From an uncultured Peptoniphilus sp. (GTDB lineage Bacteria; Bacillota; Clostridia; Tissierellales; Peptoniphilaceae): a stretch of 64,000 bases of DNA. Where the stretch lies: assembly GCF_946998875.1 (NCBI RefSeq), contig NZ_CAMQAY010000001.1, positions 186,001 to 250,000 on the forward strand, given 5' to 3'. The translations under genes were made by a program, and so were the position numbers. Under the pieces are notes generated by a model, which saw only the letters and a list, made by a program, of their open reading frames with translations, searched no databases and was not told the DNA's origin. Each line of letters opens with the position of its first letter. The first letter of the stretch is position 1. Shown piece after piece: positions 36,684-45,544 of this stretch.

Positions 36684-38453
36684 CTATTTAGGTTCCACAA
36701 CTGCACCTACAGGACATGTCTTAAAGCAAGTTCCGCAGGCTATGCACTTGTCCTCATTAATTTCGTGTTTTTCCTTTGGCTTTCCTGATATGCACTTAAC
36801 AGGGCATTCCCTTGCACATCTGTGACAGCCAATGCACTTGTCCTTATTTATCTTGTAGGCTCTCCTCATTTCGTGTCTAGCATATTTTAAATATTCATCA
36901 GGGAAATATTTCATAGTAGATAAAATTGGGTTTGGTGCAGTTTGTCCAAGTCCACAGGCAGCTGAGTTTATGATGTTGTGACAGAGATCTTCGATTTTTT
37001 GCAAATCTTCCTCTGAACCCTTGTCATCTAAAAGATTTTTTAGCATTTCAAGAAGTCTCTTTGTGCCAAGTCGACAAGGTGTGCACTTGCCGCAGGATTC
37101 GTCTTGGGTAAATTCAAGATAAAATTTTGCAATCTCAACCATGTCGTTGTCTTCGTCCATGACAATTAGTCCGCCTGAACCCATCATGGCGCCAATTTCT
37201 TTTAAATTTTCATAATCAATTGGAGTGTCAATATTTTCCTTGGTGATCATTCCACCAGAAGGTCCACCAATTTGCACTGCCTTAAACTTCTTGCCATTGG
37301 GAATGCCGCCACCGATGTCGTAGACAATTTCACGAATAGTTATGCCCATAGGCACTTCAACAAGACCAACATTGTTTACTTTGCCAGCTAGGGCAAAGAC
37401 CTTTGTGCCCTTAGATTTTTCTGTTCCCATGGAAGTGAACCAGTCAGTTCCCTTTAAAATAATCTTTGGAATATTTGCATAGGTTTCAACATTATTTACA
37501 GTTGTAGGCTTACCCATATAGCCCTTTACGCTAGGGAAAGGAGGCTTTCTCGTAGGTTCGCCTCTCTTGCCTTCCACAGAGTGAATGAGAGCAGTTTCTT
37601 CGCCGCAGACAAAGGCACCAGCACCGTATCTAATTTCAATGTCAAAGTCAAAACCAGAATTAAAAATATTTTTTCCTAAGAAGCCATAATCTCTTGCTTG
37701 AGAAATTGCAGTCTTAAGTCTATGAATAGCGAGGGGATATTCAGCCCTGATGTAAACTACTCCGTGGTTTGCACCAGTTGCGTAGCCGCCAATTGTCATA
37801 GCCTCAACAATGGAGTTGGGGTCGCCTTCCAAAATACTCCTATCCATAAAGGCACCAGGGTCGCCTTCGTCAGCGTTGCAGAAAATATATTTTTCATGAC
37901 CTGGAGAATTATATGTATTTTGCCATTTAATGCCAGTAGGAAAACCTCCGCCGCCACGACCGCGAAGTCCAGATACTTTAATTATGTCTATAACTTCTTG
38001 CGGGCTCATTTCAGTTAAAACTTTAAAAAGAGCTTGGTAGCCGTCGTAGGATATGTAGTCCTCAATATTTTCTGGGTCAATTTTGCCGCAGTTTTTTAAG
38101 GCAACACGAGTTTGTTTGCCGTAAAAACTCATTTCCTTTTGATTGTAAATTGGCTCCTTATTCTTTGGGTTCTTGTAGAGAAGTCTCTTGACAGGTCTAC
38201 CATGAAGAATGTGTTCCGCCACAATTTCGTTTACATCGCTAGGTTTTACATGAGTGTAAAAGACATTGTCGGGTTCAACCTTTACAATGGGACCTTCGCC
38301 ACAAAAGCCAAAGCAACCAGTTATCATGGCTTCCACATCTTTGATTTTGTAATGTTCAATTGCCTTGTCAAAATTTTCTTTAATTAAATCACTTCTTGCA
38401 GAGACGCAGCCCGTTCCCTTGCAAATAAGTACTTGTAATCTCAAATTATTCAT
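36684..38453 (-). CDS. hydB: Hydrogenase subunit HydB (NuoF-like, FMN/NADH)
   Basis: NADH-oxidising flavoprotein subunit of the hydrogenase. It is 589 aa. The N-terminal thioredoxin-like [2Fe-2S] domain has Cys in CKGTGCVSAR and CFGFCGEGP. The central NuoF domain carries GLRGRGGGGFPTG (FMN/NADH), ADEGDPGAFMDR and GAGAYVCGEETAL-type block (here GAGAFVCGEETAL), and the cluster motif CGKCTPCRLG. The C-terminus is a 2x[4Fe-4S] ferredoxin (CIGCHRCARECP, CIACGTCFKTCP). ATG with GAGGTGACAT upstream; it overlaps the small gene before it by 8 nt. Confidence 0.97.
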   Translation of the reverse strand: MNNLRLQVLICKGTGCVSARSDLIKENFDKAIEHYKIKDVEAMITGCFGFCGEGPIVKVEPDNVFYTHVKPSDVNEIVAEHILHGRPVKRLLYKNPKNKEPIYNQKEMSFYGKQTRVALKNCGKIDPENIEDYISYDGYQALFKVLTEMSPQEVIDIIKVSGLRGRGGGGFPTGIKWQNTYNSPGHEKYIFCNADEGDPGAFMDRSILEGDPNSIVEAMTIGGYATGANHGVVYIRAEYPLAIHRLKTAISQARDYGFLGKNIFNSGFDFDIEIRYGAGAFVCGEETALIHSVEGKRGEPTRKPPFPSVKGYMGKPTTVNNVETYANIPKIILKGTDWFTSMGTEKSKGTKVFALAGKVNNVGLVEVPMGITIREIVYDIGGGIPNGKKFKAVQIGGPSGGMITKENIDTPIDYENLKEIGAMMGSGGLIVMDEDNDMVEIAKFYLEFTQDESCGKCTPCRLGTKRLLEMLKNLLDDKGSEEDLQKIEDLCHNIINSAACGLGQTAPNPILSTMKYFPDEYLKYARHEMRRAYKINKDKCIGCHRCARECPVKCISGKPKEKHEINEDKCIACGTCFKTCPVGAVVEPK

Positions 38454-38835
38454 ATGTCACCTCTTTTTCGTACTCAAGAGTCTGACTCTTAACAGAAGCA
38501 ACATTTAAAATAAAATCCTTTATGGCTTCAGTGTCAAGGGAGTTGCTCTTGACATTTGCGCAGACATTAAATCTTATTTCAATGTTAAACTTTTCTTTTT
38601 GGTTTGGGTCGTCTTTAAATAAAAATTTGCAGTTTCGCATGCCCTTTTCGCGGACAAAGCTCTTTAAGTCGTCAAAAACTTTTTCTATTTCTGCATATTT
38701 TTCTCTTTCATTTCCAGTTATAAAAATTTCTATAACATCATCGTCAGGCATGTCGCCTATATCTCTTAAAATAGTTTGGTGATGTCTTGATTCTTTTATA
38801 GAAATAAGTTTTTCCAAGGAATCTATTTTTGCCAT
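38446..38835 (-). CDS. Small protein between hydC and hydB; possible degenerate ferredoxin-like fold
   Basis: I do not recognise a family. It is 129 aa, ATG with AAAGGAGG upstream. It sits between HydC and HydB, where related operons often carry a thioredoxin-like (2Fe-2S) ferredoxin protein. The N-terminus (DSLEKLISIKES) and the helix-strand pattern (ITGNEREKYAEIEKVFDDLKSFV) resemble such proteins, but only two Cys remain (NCKF, VCAN), so it cannot bind that cluster in the normal way. It overlaps hydB by 8 nt, so it is coupled and likely a structural or accessory subunit. Confidence 0.7.
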   Translation of the reverse strand: MAKIDSLEKLISIKESRHHQTILRDIGDMPDDDVIEIFITGNEREKYAEIEKVFDDLKSFVREKGMRNCKFLFKDDPNQKEKFNIEIRFNVCANVKSNSLDTEAIKDFILNVASVKSQTLEYEKEVTYE

Positions 38836-38860
38836 AACTACCTCCTTTGAAATTTATAAA

Positions 38861-39367
38861 TTAATTTTCTTCTGTAGCTAATTCATTTCTGTGTGCCTTT
38901 ATAATTTCTTTGACATCACTAACTTCAACATGACCATAAATCTTGTCGTTTACGCGAACTACTGGACCAATGCCACAAGCTCCAACGCATCTAATAGAAT
39001 TTACATTAAAGAGACCATCTTCGCTAAGTCCATCGCCATCAACGTTAAGTTCATCTTTAAAGGCCTTCATAATTTCTTCTGAGCCCTTAACAAAACAAGC
39101 AGTGCCAAGGCAGACATCAACTTTAAATTTGCCCATTTTATTTTCATTGAAGAAGGAATAAAAAGTTACAATTCCATTTATTCTACTTGCAGGAAGATTT
39201 GTAAGTCTTGCAATGTAAACTTGAAGTTCCTTTGGAAGATATCCAAAAATATCTTGAGCGTAGTGAAGAATACTTATAATATTGTTTTCCTTATTATCAA
39301 AAGTATCTATGTAGTCCTTTAAACTCTTTAAAAGAGCATTGTCTAGACCCATAGTATCAAACTTCAT
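38861..39367 (-). CDS. hydC: Hydrogenase subunit HydC (NuoE-like [2Fe-2S])
   Basis: Small thioredoxin-fold [2Fe-2S] subunit that passes electrons between the flavin subunit and HydA. It is 168 aa. Cluster ligands are CLGTAC (C-x4-C) and CVGAC (C-x3-C), exact for NuoE. The ATG giving MKFDTMG is chosen because GAGGTGATAGTT precedes it; the longer ORF begins at the GTG inside that Shine-Dalgarno. First gene of the hyd operon, with promoter and palindromic operator upstream. Confidence 0.95.
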   Translation of the reverse strand: MKFDTMGLDNALLKSLKDYIDTFDNKENNIISILHYAQDIFGYLPKELQVYIARLTNLPASRINGIVTFYSFFNENKMGKFKVDVCLGTACFVKGSEEIMKAFKDELNVDGDGLSEDGLFNVNSIRCVGACGIGPVVRVNDKIYGHVEVSDVKEIIKAHRNELATEEN

Positions 39368-39382
39368 AACTATCACCTCTTA

Positions 39383-39403
39383 TTTCATTGTAATACAATG
39401 AAA
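39383..39403. promoter_or_regulatory. Palindromic operator overlapping the hyd promoter
   Basis: Perfect 21-bp dyad: TTTCATTGTA, one central base, TACAATGAAA. It covers the -10 box and part of the spacer, so a bound repressor would block RNA polymerase. It does not match the Rex consensus (TTGTGAAnnnnTTCACAA) that I would expect for a redox-controlled hydrogenase. Confidence 0.75.
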
Positions 39404-39415
39404 AGGTTTTATCAA
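39387..39415 (-). promoter_or_regulatory. Sigma-A promoter of the hydCBA operon
   Basis: On the minus strand TTGATA (39415-39410), 17-bp spacer, TACAAT (39392-39387); 20 bp upstream of the hydC start codon. Confidence 0.88.
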
Positions 39416-39477
39416 AGAAAAGGGACATTTTTTAAAAATTTATTTAAAATATATTTAAAATTTATGCAAAAGTGCAA

Positions 39478-39501
39478 ATAAAAAAGGAGCCGAAGCTCCT
39501 T
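39478..39501 (-). terminator. Terminator of the CofE-like gene
   Basis: On the minus strand AAGGAGC-TTCG-GCTCCTT, a UUCG tetraloop hairpin, followed by T-run. Confidence 0.95.
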
Positions 39502-39523
39502 AAAAATTCATATTTTTAAAATA

Positions 39524-40708
39524 TTATTCACTTGCAAAGTTGTCGAAGTAGCCTTGGATTAAAACTACTGGAGTTCCCTTGTCGCCTGAACCACTTGTCA
39601 AGTCGCAAAGACTTCCAAGTAGGTCAGTGATTCTTCTTGGTGTTGTGCCAAGAGTTTCATTAGTTCCAACTAAATCTTTATTTTTGTGAGAAATTTTTTC
39701 TTTCATTGCAGCAGTTGCATGTTCTGTGTCCATATCCTTAAGGTCAGTGTCTGCAATGTATTTTATCTTAAGTTCGCTTGGTGTACCAGCAAGTCCCTTA
39801 GTGTGGGCAGGTGAAACTACTGGGTCAGCAAGTTCCCAAATTTTTCCAACTGGATCTTTGAAGGCACCGTCGCCGTAAATCATTACTTCAATATCTTTAT
39901 TGTACTTGTCAATCAATTTCTTTTGAACTGCATTTACAAATTCTTCGCCATCTCTTGGGAATAATTTTAATTTACTTTCAGAAGCAAAGTTTGAGCCAAG
40001 TAGACCGAATTCTTCATTGTAACCACTGCCATTAATTGATTTTGTTAGGATGTCGTCTAGACCAAGAACAACTTTTGCTCCTTCGTCCTTTAGAAGTCTC
40101 TTAATGGAAAATCTTGTGTGAGTTGAACCAACAAGAACTTCATCTGTATATTTTAAAATTGTCTTAGGGTCATTTGAGAAGTGGATTTCACAGTTGCCGC
40201 CACAAATTTCCTTGTAAAGAGTTACATAGTCAATGCCTGTGAATTCGTGCTTAACAACTTCGCCAAAAATTCTTCTATAATCTTTTTCTTCTAATACATC
40301 CACGAAAGGATTAATTTTAGCTTCGTAAAGAAGATTTGGGTCCATTAGTGAGTTTCCAACTTCATCAGAAGGGTAGGAGAATAGAAAATGGATTTTCTTT
40401 CCTGATTTTGCGATTCCTCTTAAGATAGTTGAAAATCTGTTACGGCTAAGAATAGGGAATACTATTCCAATTTCTCCGTCGTATTTATTATTAATATCAC
40501 AAGCTATGTCATCTATAGAGACATAATTATTTTGTGCTCTAGCAACTAAGGATTCAGTTACTGCCACTACATCTCTATCTTTCATAGAAATATTTTCTGA
40601 TTCAAGAGCCTTATCTAGAGAATCAACGACAATATCTACTAGATTGTCTCCACTTTTTACAATCGGAGTACGAATTCCACGCACTACTGTTCCAATGTAT
40701 CTTTGCAT
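39524..40708 (-). CDS. CofE-like (F420-0:gamma-glutamyl ligase family) protein
   Basis: Member of the F420 ligase family as it occurs in Firmicutes, where the true substrate is unknown; nothing else for F420 is in the window. It is 394 aa, longer than archaeal CofE (about 250). The N-terminal block VRGIRTPIVKSGDNLVDIV and KDRDVVAVTESLVARAQ, with later LGLDDIL and GDGAFKDPVGKIWE, carry the conserved acidic metal sites. The ATG giving MQRYIG is used because TAGGAGG precedes it by 5-6 nt. Own promoter and terminator; transcribed next to the hyd operon but separately. Confidence 0.82.
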   Translation of the reverse strand: MQRYIGTVVRGIRTPIVKSGDNLVDIVVDSLDKALESENISMKDRDVVAVTESLVARAQNNYVSIDDIACDINNKYDGEIGIVFPILSRNRFSTILRGIAKSGKKIHFLFSYPSDEVGNSLMDPNLLYEAKINPFVDVLEEKDYRRIFGEVVKHEFTGIDYVTLYKEICGGNCEIHFSNDPKTILKYTDEVLVGSTHTRFSIKRLLKDEGAKVVLGLDDILTKSINGSGYNEEFGLLGSNFASESKLKLFPRDGEEFVNAVQKKLIDKYNKDIEVMIYGDGAFKDPVGKIWELADPVVSPAHTKGLAGTPSELKIKYIADTDLKDMDTEHATAAMKEKISHKNKDLVGTNETLGTTPRRITDLLGSLCDLTSGSGDKGTPVVLIQGYFDNFASE

Positions 40709-40759
40709 ATTTCCTCCTACATTTAATAACAATTAAATAAATTACTTTTTTACTTCAAA

Positions 40760-40788
40760 ATTATACACGAAGTCTTTTGAAATGTAAA
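40760..40788 (-). promoter_or_regulatory. Sigma-A promoter of the CofE-like gene
   Basis: On the minus strand TTTACA (40788-40783), 17-bp spacer, TATAAT (40765-40760). Confidence 0.88.
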
Positions 40789-40902
40789 ATATTTTTAAAA
40801 AATTTTTAAAAAAATTTTTTTTAATCCCTTAAAAATATTCATATTATTTGAAAAATCACATAAAATTAATAAATACACTGTACATTTGTAACCACTTTGT
40901 AA

Positions 40903-40908
40903 TATAAT
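40903..40908 (+). promoter_or_regulatory. -10 box of the ftsEX operon
   Basis: TATAAT 28 bp before the ftsE start. No good -35 is seen at 17 bp, so it may need an activator or use another element. Confidence 0.5.
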
Positions 40909-40935
40909 TATAAAAGATTATAGAAAGGTGTAATT

Positions 40936-41634
40936 ATGATTAAATTTGAAAATGTATTTAAAGAATATAGCAATGGTGTAACTGCACTTTCAAATGTGAG
41001 TATAGAAATACCTCGTGGTGATTTTGTATTTTTAGTTGGTCCATCAGGTGCCGGTAAATCTACTATGATAAAACTTCTTATTAGAGAAGAAAAAGTTAAT
41101 CGTGGCAAAATTTACATGGGCGACACTGACATAACTAAACTATCTAAATACATGATACCCAAACTTAGGAGAAATATTTCTGTAGTATTCCAAGATTACA
41201 GATTGTTAGAAAAAAAGACTGTCTATGAAAATGTGGCTTTTGCCCTAGAAATTCTTGGAGAGTCCAAAAAAGAAATAAATGAAAATGTTGATTACGCTCT
41301 TGATCTTGTAAATTTAAGCGACAAGAAGAAGGCCTATCCATCTGAACTTTCTGGTGGAGAATCCCAAAGAGTTTCTATTGCCAGGGCAATAGTAAATAAG
41401 GCTCCCTATCTTGTCTGTGATGAACCTACTGGAAACCTTGATGAATCCACTGCATGGGACATTATGAGTGCCTTAAAAAATATTAATGACGATGGCAAGA
41501 CTGTCATCATGGCTACTCATGCAGTTAACATCGTAGATAAATTTAACAAGAGAGTTGTAACTCTAGATCAGGGACAGATTGTTTCTGATATTAAAGAAGG
41601 AGGTTATTATGAAAGTAATAAGACAGTTCTTTAA
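40936..41634 (+). CDS. ftsE: Cell division ATP-binding protein FtsE
   Basis: ABC-type ATPase that, with FtsX, controls extracellular peptidoglycan hydrolases during division. It is 232 aa. Walker A GPSGAGKST (near residue 36), Q-loop VFQDYRLL, signature LSGGESQRVSIARA, Walker B YLVCDEPTGNLD, H-loop MATHA. VFQDYRLL in place of a generic Q-loop is typical of FtsE. ATG with AGAAAGGTG upstream. The end overlaps ftsX by 26 nt. Confidence 0.97.
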   Translation: MIKFENVFKEYSNGVTALSNVSIEIPRGDFVFLVGPSGAGKSTMIKLLIREEKVNRGKIYMGDTDITKLSKYMIPKLRRNISVVFQDYRLLEKKTVYENVAFALEILGESKKEINENVDYALDLVNLSDKKKAYPSELSGGESQRVSIARAIVNKAPYLVCDEPTGNLDESTAWDIMSALKNINDDGKTVIMATHAVNIVDKFNKRVVTLDQGQIVSDIKEGGYYESNKTVL

Positions 41635-42511
41635 TGTTGTGAAAGAATCTTTTTCCGGTCTTTGGAGAAACAAGACTATGGCTCTCACTTCCATTATTTC
41701 CATTTCTGCAATGCTTACACTTTTTGGCGTTGTAATGCTTATGGTTTTAAATCTTAATGGAATTGTCTTCCAAACTGGTGAAAAGCTAGATAAAGTTGTC
41801 TTTTTCTTAAAGGACGATGCCAATCCTAGCGATGTAAATGCCTTTATTGATGAGCTTCACGACAATGACAAGGTTAAAAAAGTTTCCTATGTTTCAAGAG
41901 ATGAGGCCCTAAAGGAATTTAAGGAAAGCTTTGGAGAAAATTCTAAAATTCTAGAAAATATTCCTGGCGGCAATCCTCTACCTGCATCAGTAACTGTTGA
42001 GATGAAGGAACTTTCCTATGGAAAAGAAGTTGAAGACAAGTATAAGGACCTTCCCATAGTTGAAGACCACAATTATTATTATGACTTTGTCACACAAATG
42101 CTAAAGGTACAAAATGGTGTAAAAGTAGTTGGAGCAGGTATTGTTCTTATTCTTGTCCTTGTGTCTATACTTATTATTCACAATACAATTAAGATTGCCA
42201 TTTCCAACAGAAAAAAAGAAATTAATATAATGAAATATGTAGGTGCCACTAACACTTATATTAGGGGGCCCTTCCTTATTGATGGAATAATTTTTGGAGC
42301 TTTGGGAGCAGGCATAGCTGGCTTTATAACTCTAAAGCTTTATGAAATTTTATTTGAAAGACTTAATCCACAATTATATGACATGACTGGCGTCGACTTG
42401 GTGTCCGCCTTGTCCATTAGATTGGATTTGTATATAATATTTTTATGTATTGGTGTAGGAATAGGCTTCTTTGGAAGTTTGTTCTCCACTAAGAAATTTT
42501 TAGATGTGTAG
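41609..42511 (+). CDS. ftsX: Cell division protein FtsX
   Basis: Membrane partner of FtsE, four membrane helices with a large extracytoplasmic loop between helices 1 and 2 that contacts hydrolase regulators. It is 300 aa. N-terminal RQFFNVVKESFSGLWRNKTM and the loop (KVVFFLKDDANPSDVNAF) are typical. C-terminal FtsX domain: TIKIAISNRKKEINIMKYVGATN. The ATG at 41609 follows GAAGGAGG; the longer open frame lies within ftsE and is rejected. Confidence 0.96.
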   Translation: MKVIRQFFNVVKESFSGLWRNKTMALTSIISISAMLTLFGVVMLMVLNLNGIVFQTGEKLDKVVFFLKDDANPSDVNAFIDELHDNDKVKKVSYVSRDEALKEFKESFGENSKILENIPGGNPLPASVTVEMKELSYGKEVEDKYKDLPIVEDHNYYYDFVTQMLKVQNGVKVVGAGIVLILVLVSILIIHNTIKIAISNRKKEINIMKYVGATNTYIRGPFLIDGIIFGALGAGIAGFITLKLYEILFERLNPQLYDMTGVDLVSALSIRLDLYIIFLCIGVGIGFFGSLFSTKKFLDV

Positions 42512-42524
42512 GTGAAGGAGAAAA

Positions 42525-43748
42525 ATGTATAGTAAGAAAAAATTTCTTGCTCTATGTCTTGCAGGGCTTATGGCTGTGCCCACAGGTGCCCTTGCAAAGA
42601 GCTCAAAGAGCCTGACAATTGAGAAAAACAAAAAAAAGCAAGAACAAGTGCAAATAAAAAATAAAATTAATAAAGAGAAGAGCAATATTTCTAATACTGA
42701 AAGTGAAAAGAAATCAGTAAGTGTAGATATTGAAAATCTTGATGCAAAAATTCAAGTTACTTCTGCAAAGATTTCAAGTCTTGAAAGTGAAATAGGAAGA
42801 CTTAATAAGGATATAGACGAAAATCAAGAAAAATTAGAAGAAGCTCAGGTAAATCTTTCAGAAAATACTGATGCACTTCGCATGAGACTTAGGGAAATGT
42901 ACAAGAGAGGCAATGTAAATTACCTTGAAGTCCTTTTAAATTCAAAAGACATAGAAGAACTACTTAGAAATAACGAAATCATTTCATCTATAGCAAGAGC
43001 TGATAGGGAATTAATTGAGTTTATACAAGAACAAATTGACACAATAAAGCAAACTGAAGAGAGACTTCAAATAGATAAGGCTAAGGTATCCGCAAGCAGG
43101 GTTGCCGTTGTAAATGAACGACAATCCTATCAAGCAGCTGTAGATGCCAAAAATAATTACATGAAGGTTTTAGAGTCAAACTTAGACTTATATAAGGCTG
43201 AATTTGAAAAAGCTCAAGCAAATTGGGATAGTTTGAATGCAGAAATAGTGAGACTTCAAAAACAAATTGCAGAACAAAAGAAAGCAGAAGATGCTGCAGC
43301 AAGAGCAAGAAGGGCGACTAGAGTCCACAGCAACATCACTGTTTCTTCTGCGCCAAGAAATGGACAAAGCTACACTTGGCCCCTACCTGGTCACTATTCT
43401 ATTTCCTCTCCTTTTGGATATAGGATGCACCCAATACTTGGATACTCAAAATTTCACTCAGGAGTAGATATTCCTGCACCAAGTGGCACGCCAATAGTTG
43501 CTGCCAAGTCTGGTACAGTTATTATGTCACAGCTAATGAGTGGCTATGGAAATGTAGTAATGGTTGATCATGGCGACACAGTTACAGTCTATGCTCACTG
43601 TTCAGCTCTAAATGTAGGCGTTGGCGATTCTGTAAGTGCTGGTGATGTAGTTGCCTTTGTTGGTTCAACAGGTCTTTCAACGGGAGCACATTTGCATTTT
43701 GAAGTGAGGGTTAATGGATCACCTGTAAATCCATTGGGATATGTTTAA
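42525..43748 (+). CDS. EnvC-like coiled-coil protein with M23 peptidase domain
   Basis: Exported cell-wall hydrolase or hydrolase activator that works with FtsEX. It is 407 aa. Signal peptide (KKFLALCLAGLMAVPTGALA), a long coiled coil (about residues 30-260, heptads such as KISSLESEIGRLNKDIDE), and a C-terminal LytM/M23 domain. The zinc motifs are present: HSGVD (HxxxD) and HLHFE (HxH), so it may be an active endopeptidase, unlike degenerate E. coli EnvC. It starts 13 nt after ftsX and overlaps the next gene by 1 nt. Confidence 0.93.
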   Translation: MYSKKKFLALCLAGLMAVPTGALAKSSKSLTIEKNKKKQEQVQIKNKINKEKSNISNTESEKKSVSVDIENLDAKIQVTSAKISSLESEIGRLNKDIDENQEKLEEAQVNLSENTDALRMRLREMYKRGNVNYLEVLLNSKDIEELLRNNEIISSIARADRELIEFIQEQIDTIKQTEERLQIDKAKVSASRVAVVNERQSYQAAVDAKNNYMKVLESNLDLYKAEFEKAQANWDSLNAEIVRLQKQIAEQKKAEDAAARARRATRVHSNITVSSAPRNGQSYTWPLPGHYSISSPFGYRMHPILGYSKFHSGVDIPAPSGTPIVAAKSGTVIMSQLMSGYGNVVMVDHGDTVTVYAHCSALNVGVGDSVSAGDVVAFVGSTGLSTGAHLHFEVRVNGSPVNPLGYV

Positions 43749-44917
43749 TGAAAAATAATAAATTTTTAAAAATCATAGCAGTTGTACTTTTAGTAATTAC
43801 AACTGCTTTTGTTACGAGAATAATAACTGTAAGACAAGTCCTATCTTCCAATGAAAATTTTGGCAAGGTAATAGTCTTAGAAAAATATTTGAGAGAAAAT
43901 TATCTTTACAACAAAGATATCAAAGATGAAAACCTAGAGGCAGGTCTTTTAAAGGGTCTTGTTGCAGGTTTAGGTGACCCCTATTCACAGTATCTAACTG
44001 CAGAAGAGATGACAAAGCTATCTGAAACCACTACGGGAAAGTTTCAAGGTATTGGAGTTATAATTTCGCCTGACGAAGATGGAACTGTGACTGTCATTTC
44101 TCCCATTAAGGGTTCACCAGCAGATAGGGCTGGAGTTGAATCGGGAGATAAAATTTTAAAGATCAACGGCAAGGACTTTAGTGCTGAAAAAATAAACGAG
44201 GCATCAAAGGAGATGCGTGGCGAAAAGGGAACTACTGTTAAGATTTTGCTTCTCAAAAAGAAAAATTTAAAGACAGAAGAAGTTGAAATAAAAAGAGAAG
44301 AAATTAAAATCGATTCAATTTTAAAAAATAAAATTGGAGACCTTGGCTACATTGGCATAACTATGTTTGATGAAGAAACTGGAAAGGACTTTGTAAAGGC
44401 TTTAAATGAGCTTACAAGTGAAGGAGTTAAGGGCATAATCCTTGACATGAGGGGAAACCCTGGCGGAGTAGTTGATGCTGCAGTTGAAATAGGCGATGCA
44501 ATTCTTCCAAAATCAACTTTTGTAACTTTAAAAGATAACAAGGGCGAAATAGTTCAAGATTATAAATTAGACGACAAGTATAATGACATCAAAATGGTTG
44601 TACTAGTTAACGAAGGCTCTGCATCTGCATCAGAAATTTTATCAGGAGCCATAAGAGACCTTGGCAGGGCAAAAATTATTGGCAAGAAAACTTATGGAAA
44701 GGGCGTAGTGCAAAATGTAATGTCTCTACCTGGCGGCGATGGACTAAAGCTTACGACTTCAGAATACTTTACTCCAAGTGGCAAGTCCATAAATAAAAAG
44801 GGAATTGTGCCAGATATTGAAGTTGACCTTCCAGATGACATTAAGGGCATTGGAATTGACTACAAGGACACAGACACACAACTTAAAAAGGCAATAGAAG
44901 TTATAAATGAAAAATAA
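43748..44917 (+). CDS. C-terminal processing protease, S41 family (CtpA/CtpB type)
   Basis: Membrane-anchored extracytoplasmic protease that often follows ftsEX-envC and trims cell-wall hydrolases. It is 389 aa. N-terminal helix (LKIIAVVLLVITTAFVTRII), PDZ domain (IGVIISPDEDGTVTVISPI, about 95-175), and the S41 core with catalytic Ser in VNEGSASASEIL and Lys in GKKTYGKGVVQ. The start ATG overlaps the preceding stop (TAATG), so it is coupled. Terminator follows. Confidence 0.94.
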   Translation: MKNNKFLKIIAVVLLVITTAFVTRIITVRQVLSSNENFGKVIVLEKYLRENYLYNKDIKDENLEAGLLKGLVAGLGDPYSQYLTAEEMTKLSETTTGKFQGIGVIISPDEDGTVTVISPIKGSPADRAGVESGDKILKINGKDFSAEKINEASKEMRGEKGTTVKILLLKKKNLKTEEVEIKREEIKIDSILKNKIGDLGYIGITMFDEETGKDFVKALNELTSEGVKGIILDMRGNPGGVVDAAVEIGDAILPKSTFVTLKDNKGEIVQDYKLDDKYNDIKMVVLVNEGSASASEILSGAIRDLGRAKIIGKKTYGKGVVQNVMSLPGGDGLKLTTSEYFTPSGKSINKKGIVPDIEVDLPDDIKGIGIDYKDTDTQLKKAIEVINEK

Positions 44918-44921
44918 AATT

Positions 44922-44945
44922 AGCAGCTCGCGGGCTGCTTTTTTA
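44922..44945 (+). terminator. Terminator of the ftsEX-envC-ctpA operon
   Basis: AGCAGC-TCGCGG-GCTGCT hairpin followed by T6. Confidence 0.93.
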
Positions 44946-45039
44946 ATGGAATTTTTTCTCAAAATTTAAGAAAGGTCAAACTTTACAAAAAAATTTTTTA
45001 TTGATATTCTTGTTTTAAGATAGAAGCTGGAGGAATTTT

Positions 45040-45495
45040 ATGATAAAAAGCATTGCACACATTGGTCTTACTGTCACAGATCTTGAGAGGTCCATAAAAT
45101 TTTATAGAGATCTTCTAGGCCTTTCCTACAAAGGACACATGTACATGGAGGGTGAGTCCACAGACAAGTTATTTAATGGAGAAGATATAAGGGCAAAAGT
45201 TTGTTATTTAAGTCCAAAGGAAGGTGCTGGATGCCCCGATGTGGAGTTAATAGAGTTTGAAAGAGGAGAGGTCAAAAGTGATATTCCTTCTCTTTTTAAG
45301 ACTTCAATTTCAGAACTTTGCTTTGCAGTGGAAGATATTGAAGAATTTTATGCTTATTTACTTGAGAAGGATGTAAGGGTGATGTCAAAGCCACAAGTCT
45401 TTGACTCAAGTGACTATGGATTTGGAAAGAGCAAGGCAATTTATTTTTACGATCCCGATGGAAATATTTTAGAAGCAATAGAAAGCATAGGCTAG
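45040..45495 (+). CDS. VOC-family (glyoxalase/dioxygenase fold) protein
   Basis: Small metalloenzyme fold of the vicinal-oxygen-chelate family; the reaction is unknown, lactoylglutathione-lyase-like at most. It is 151 aa with two beta-alpha repeats. His in IAHIGLTVTDLERS and Glu in NILEAIES are the expected metal ligands, and SIKFYRDLLGL is the family pattern. ATG with GGAGGA upstream. Stands alone between ctpA and tRNA-Cys. Confidence 0.88.
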   Translation: MIKSIAHIGLTVTDLERSIKFYRDLLGLSYKGHMYMEGESTDKLFNGEDIRAKVCYLSPKEGAGCPDVELIEFERGEVKSDIPSLFKTSISELCFAVEDIEEFYAYLLEKDVRVMSKPQVFDSSDYGFGKSKAIYFYDPDGNILEAIESIG

Positions 45496-45507
45496 TTAAA
45501 AAATTGT

Positions 45508-45541
45508 AAAAAAAAAATCTACTGATAAAAATCAGTAGATT
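45508..45541 (-). terminator. Terminator of the tRNA-Cys gene
   Basis: AATCTACTGAT-AAAA-ATCAGTAGATT perfect 11-bp stem; on the minus strand it is followed by T10. It starts 3 bp after the CCA end. Confidence 0.93.
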
Positions 45542-45544
45542 ATA

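Noticed and set aside
39383..39403. Rex site at the hydrogenase promoter
   Set aside because: The dyad TTTCATTGTA/TACAATGAAA does not match the TTGTGAA/TTCACAA half-sites or their 4-bp spacing.
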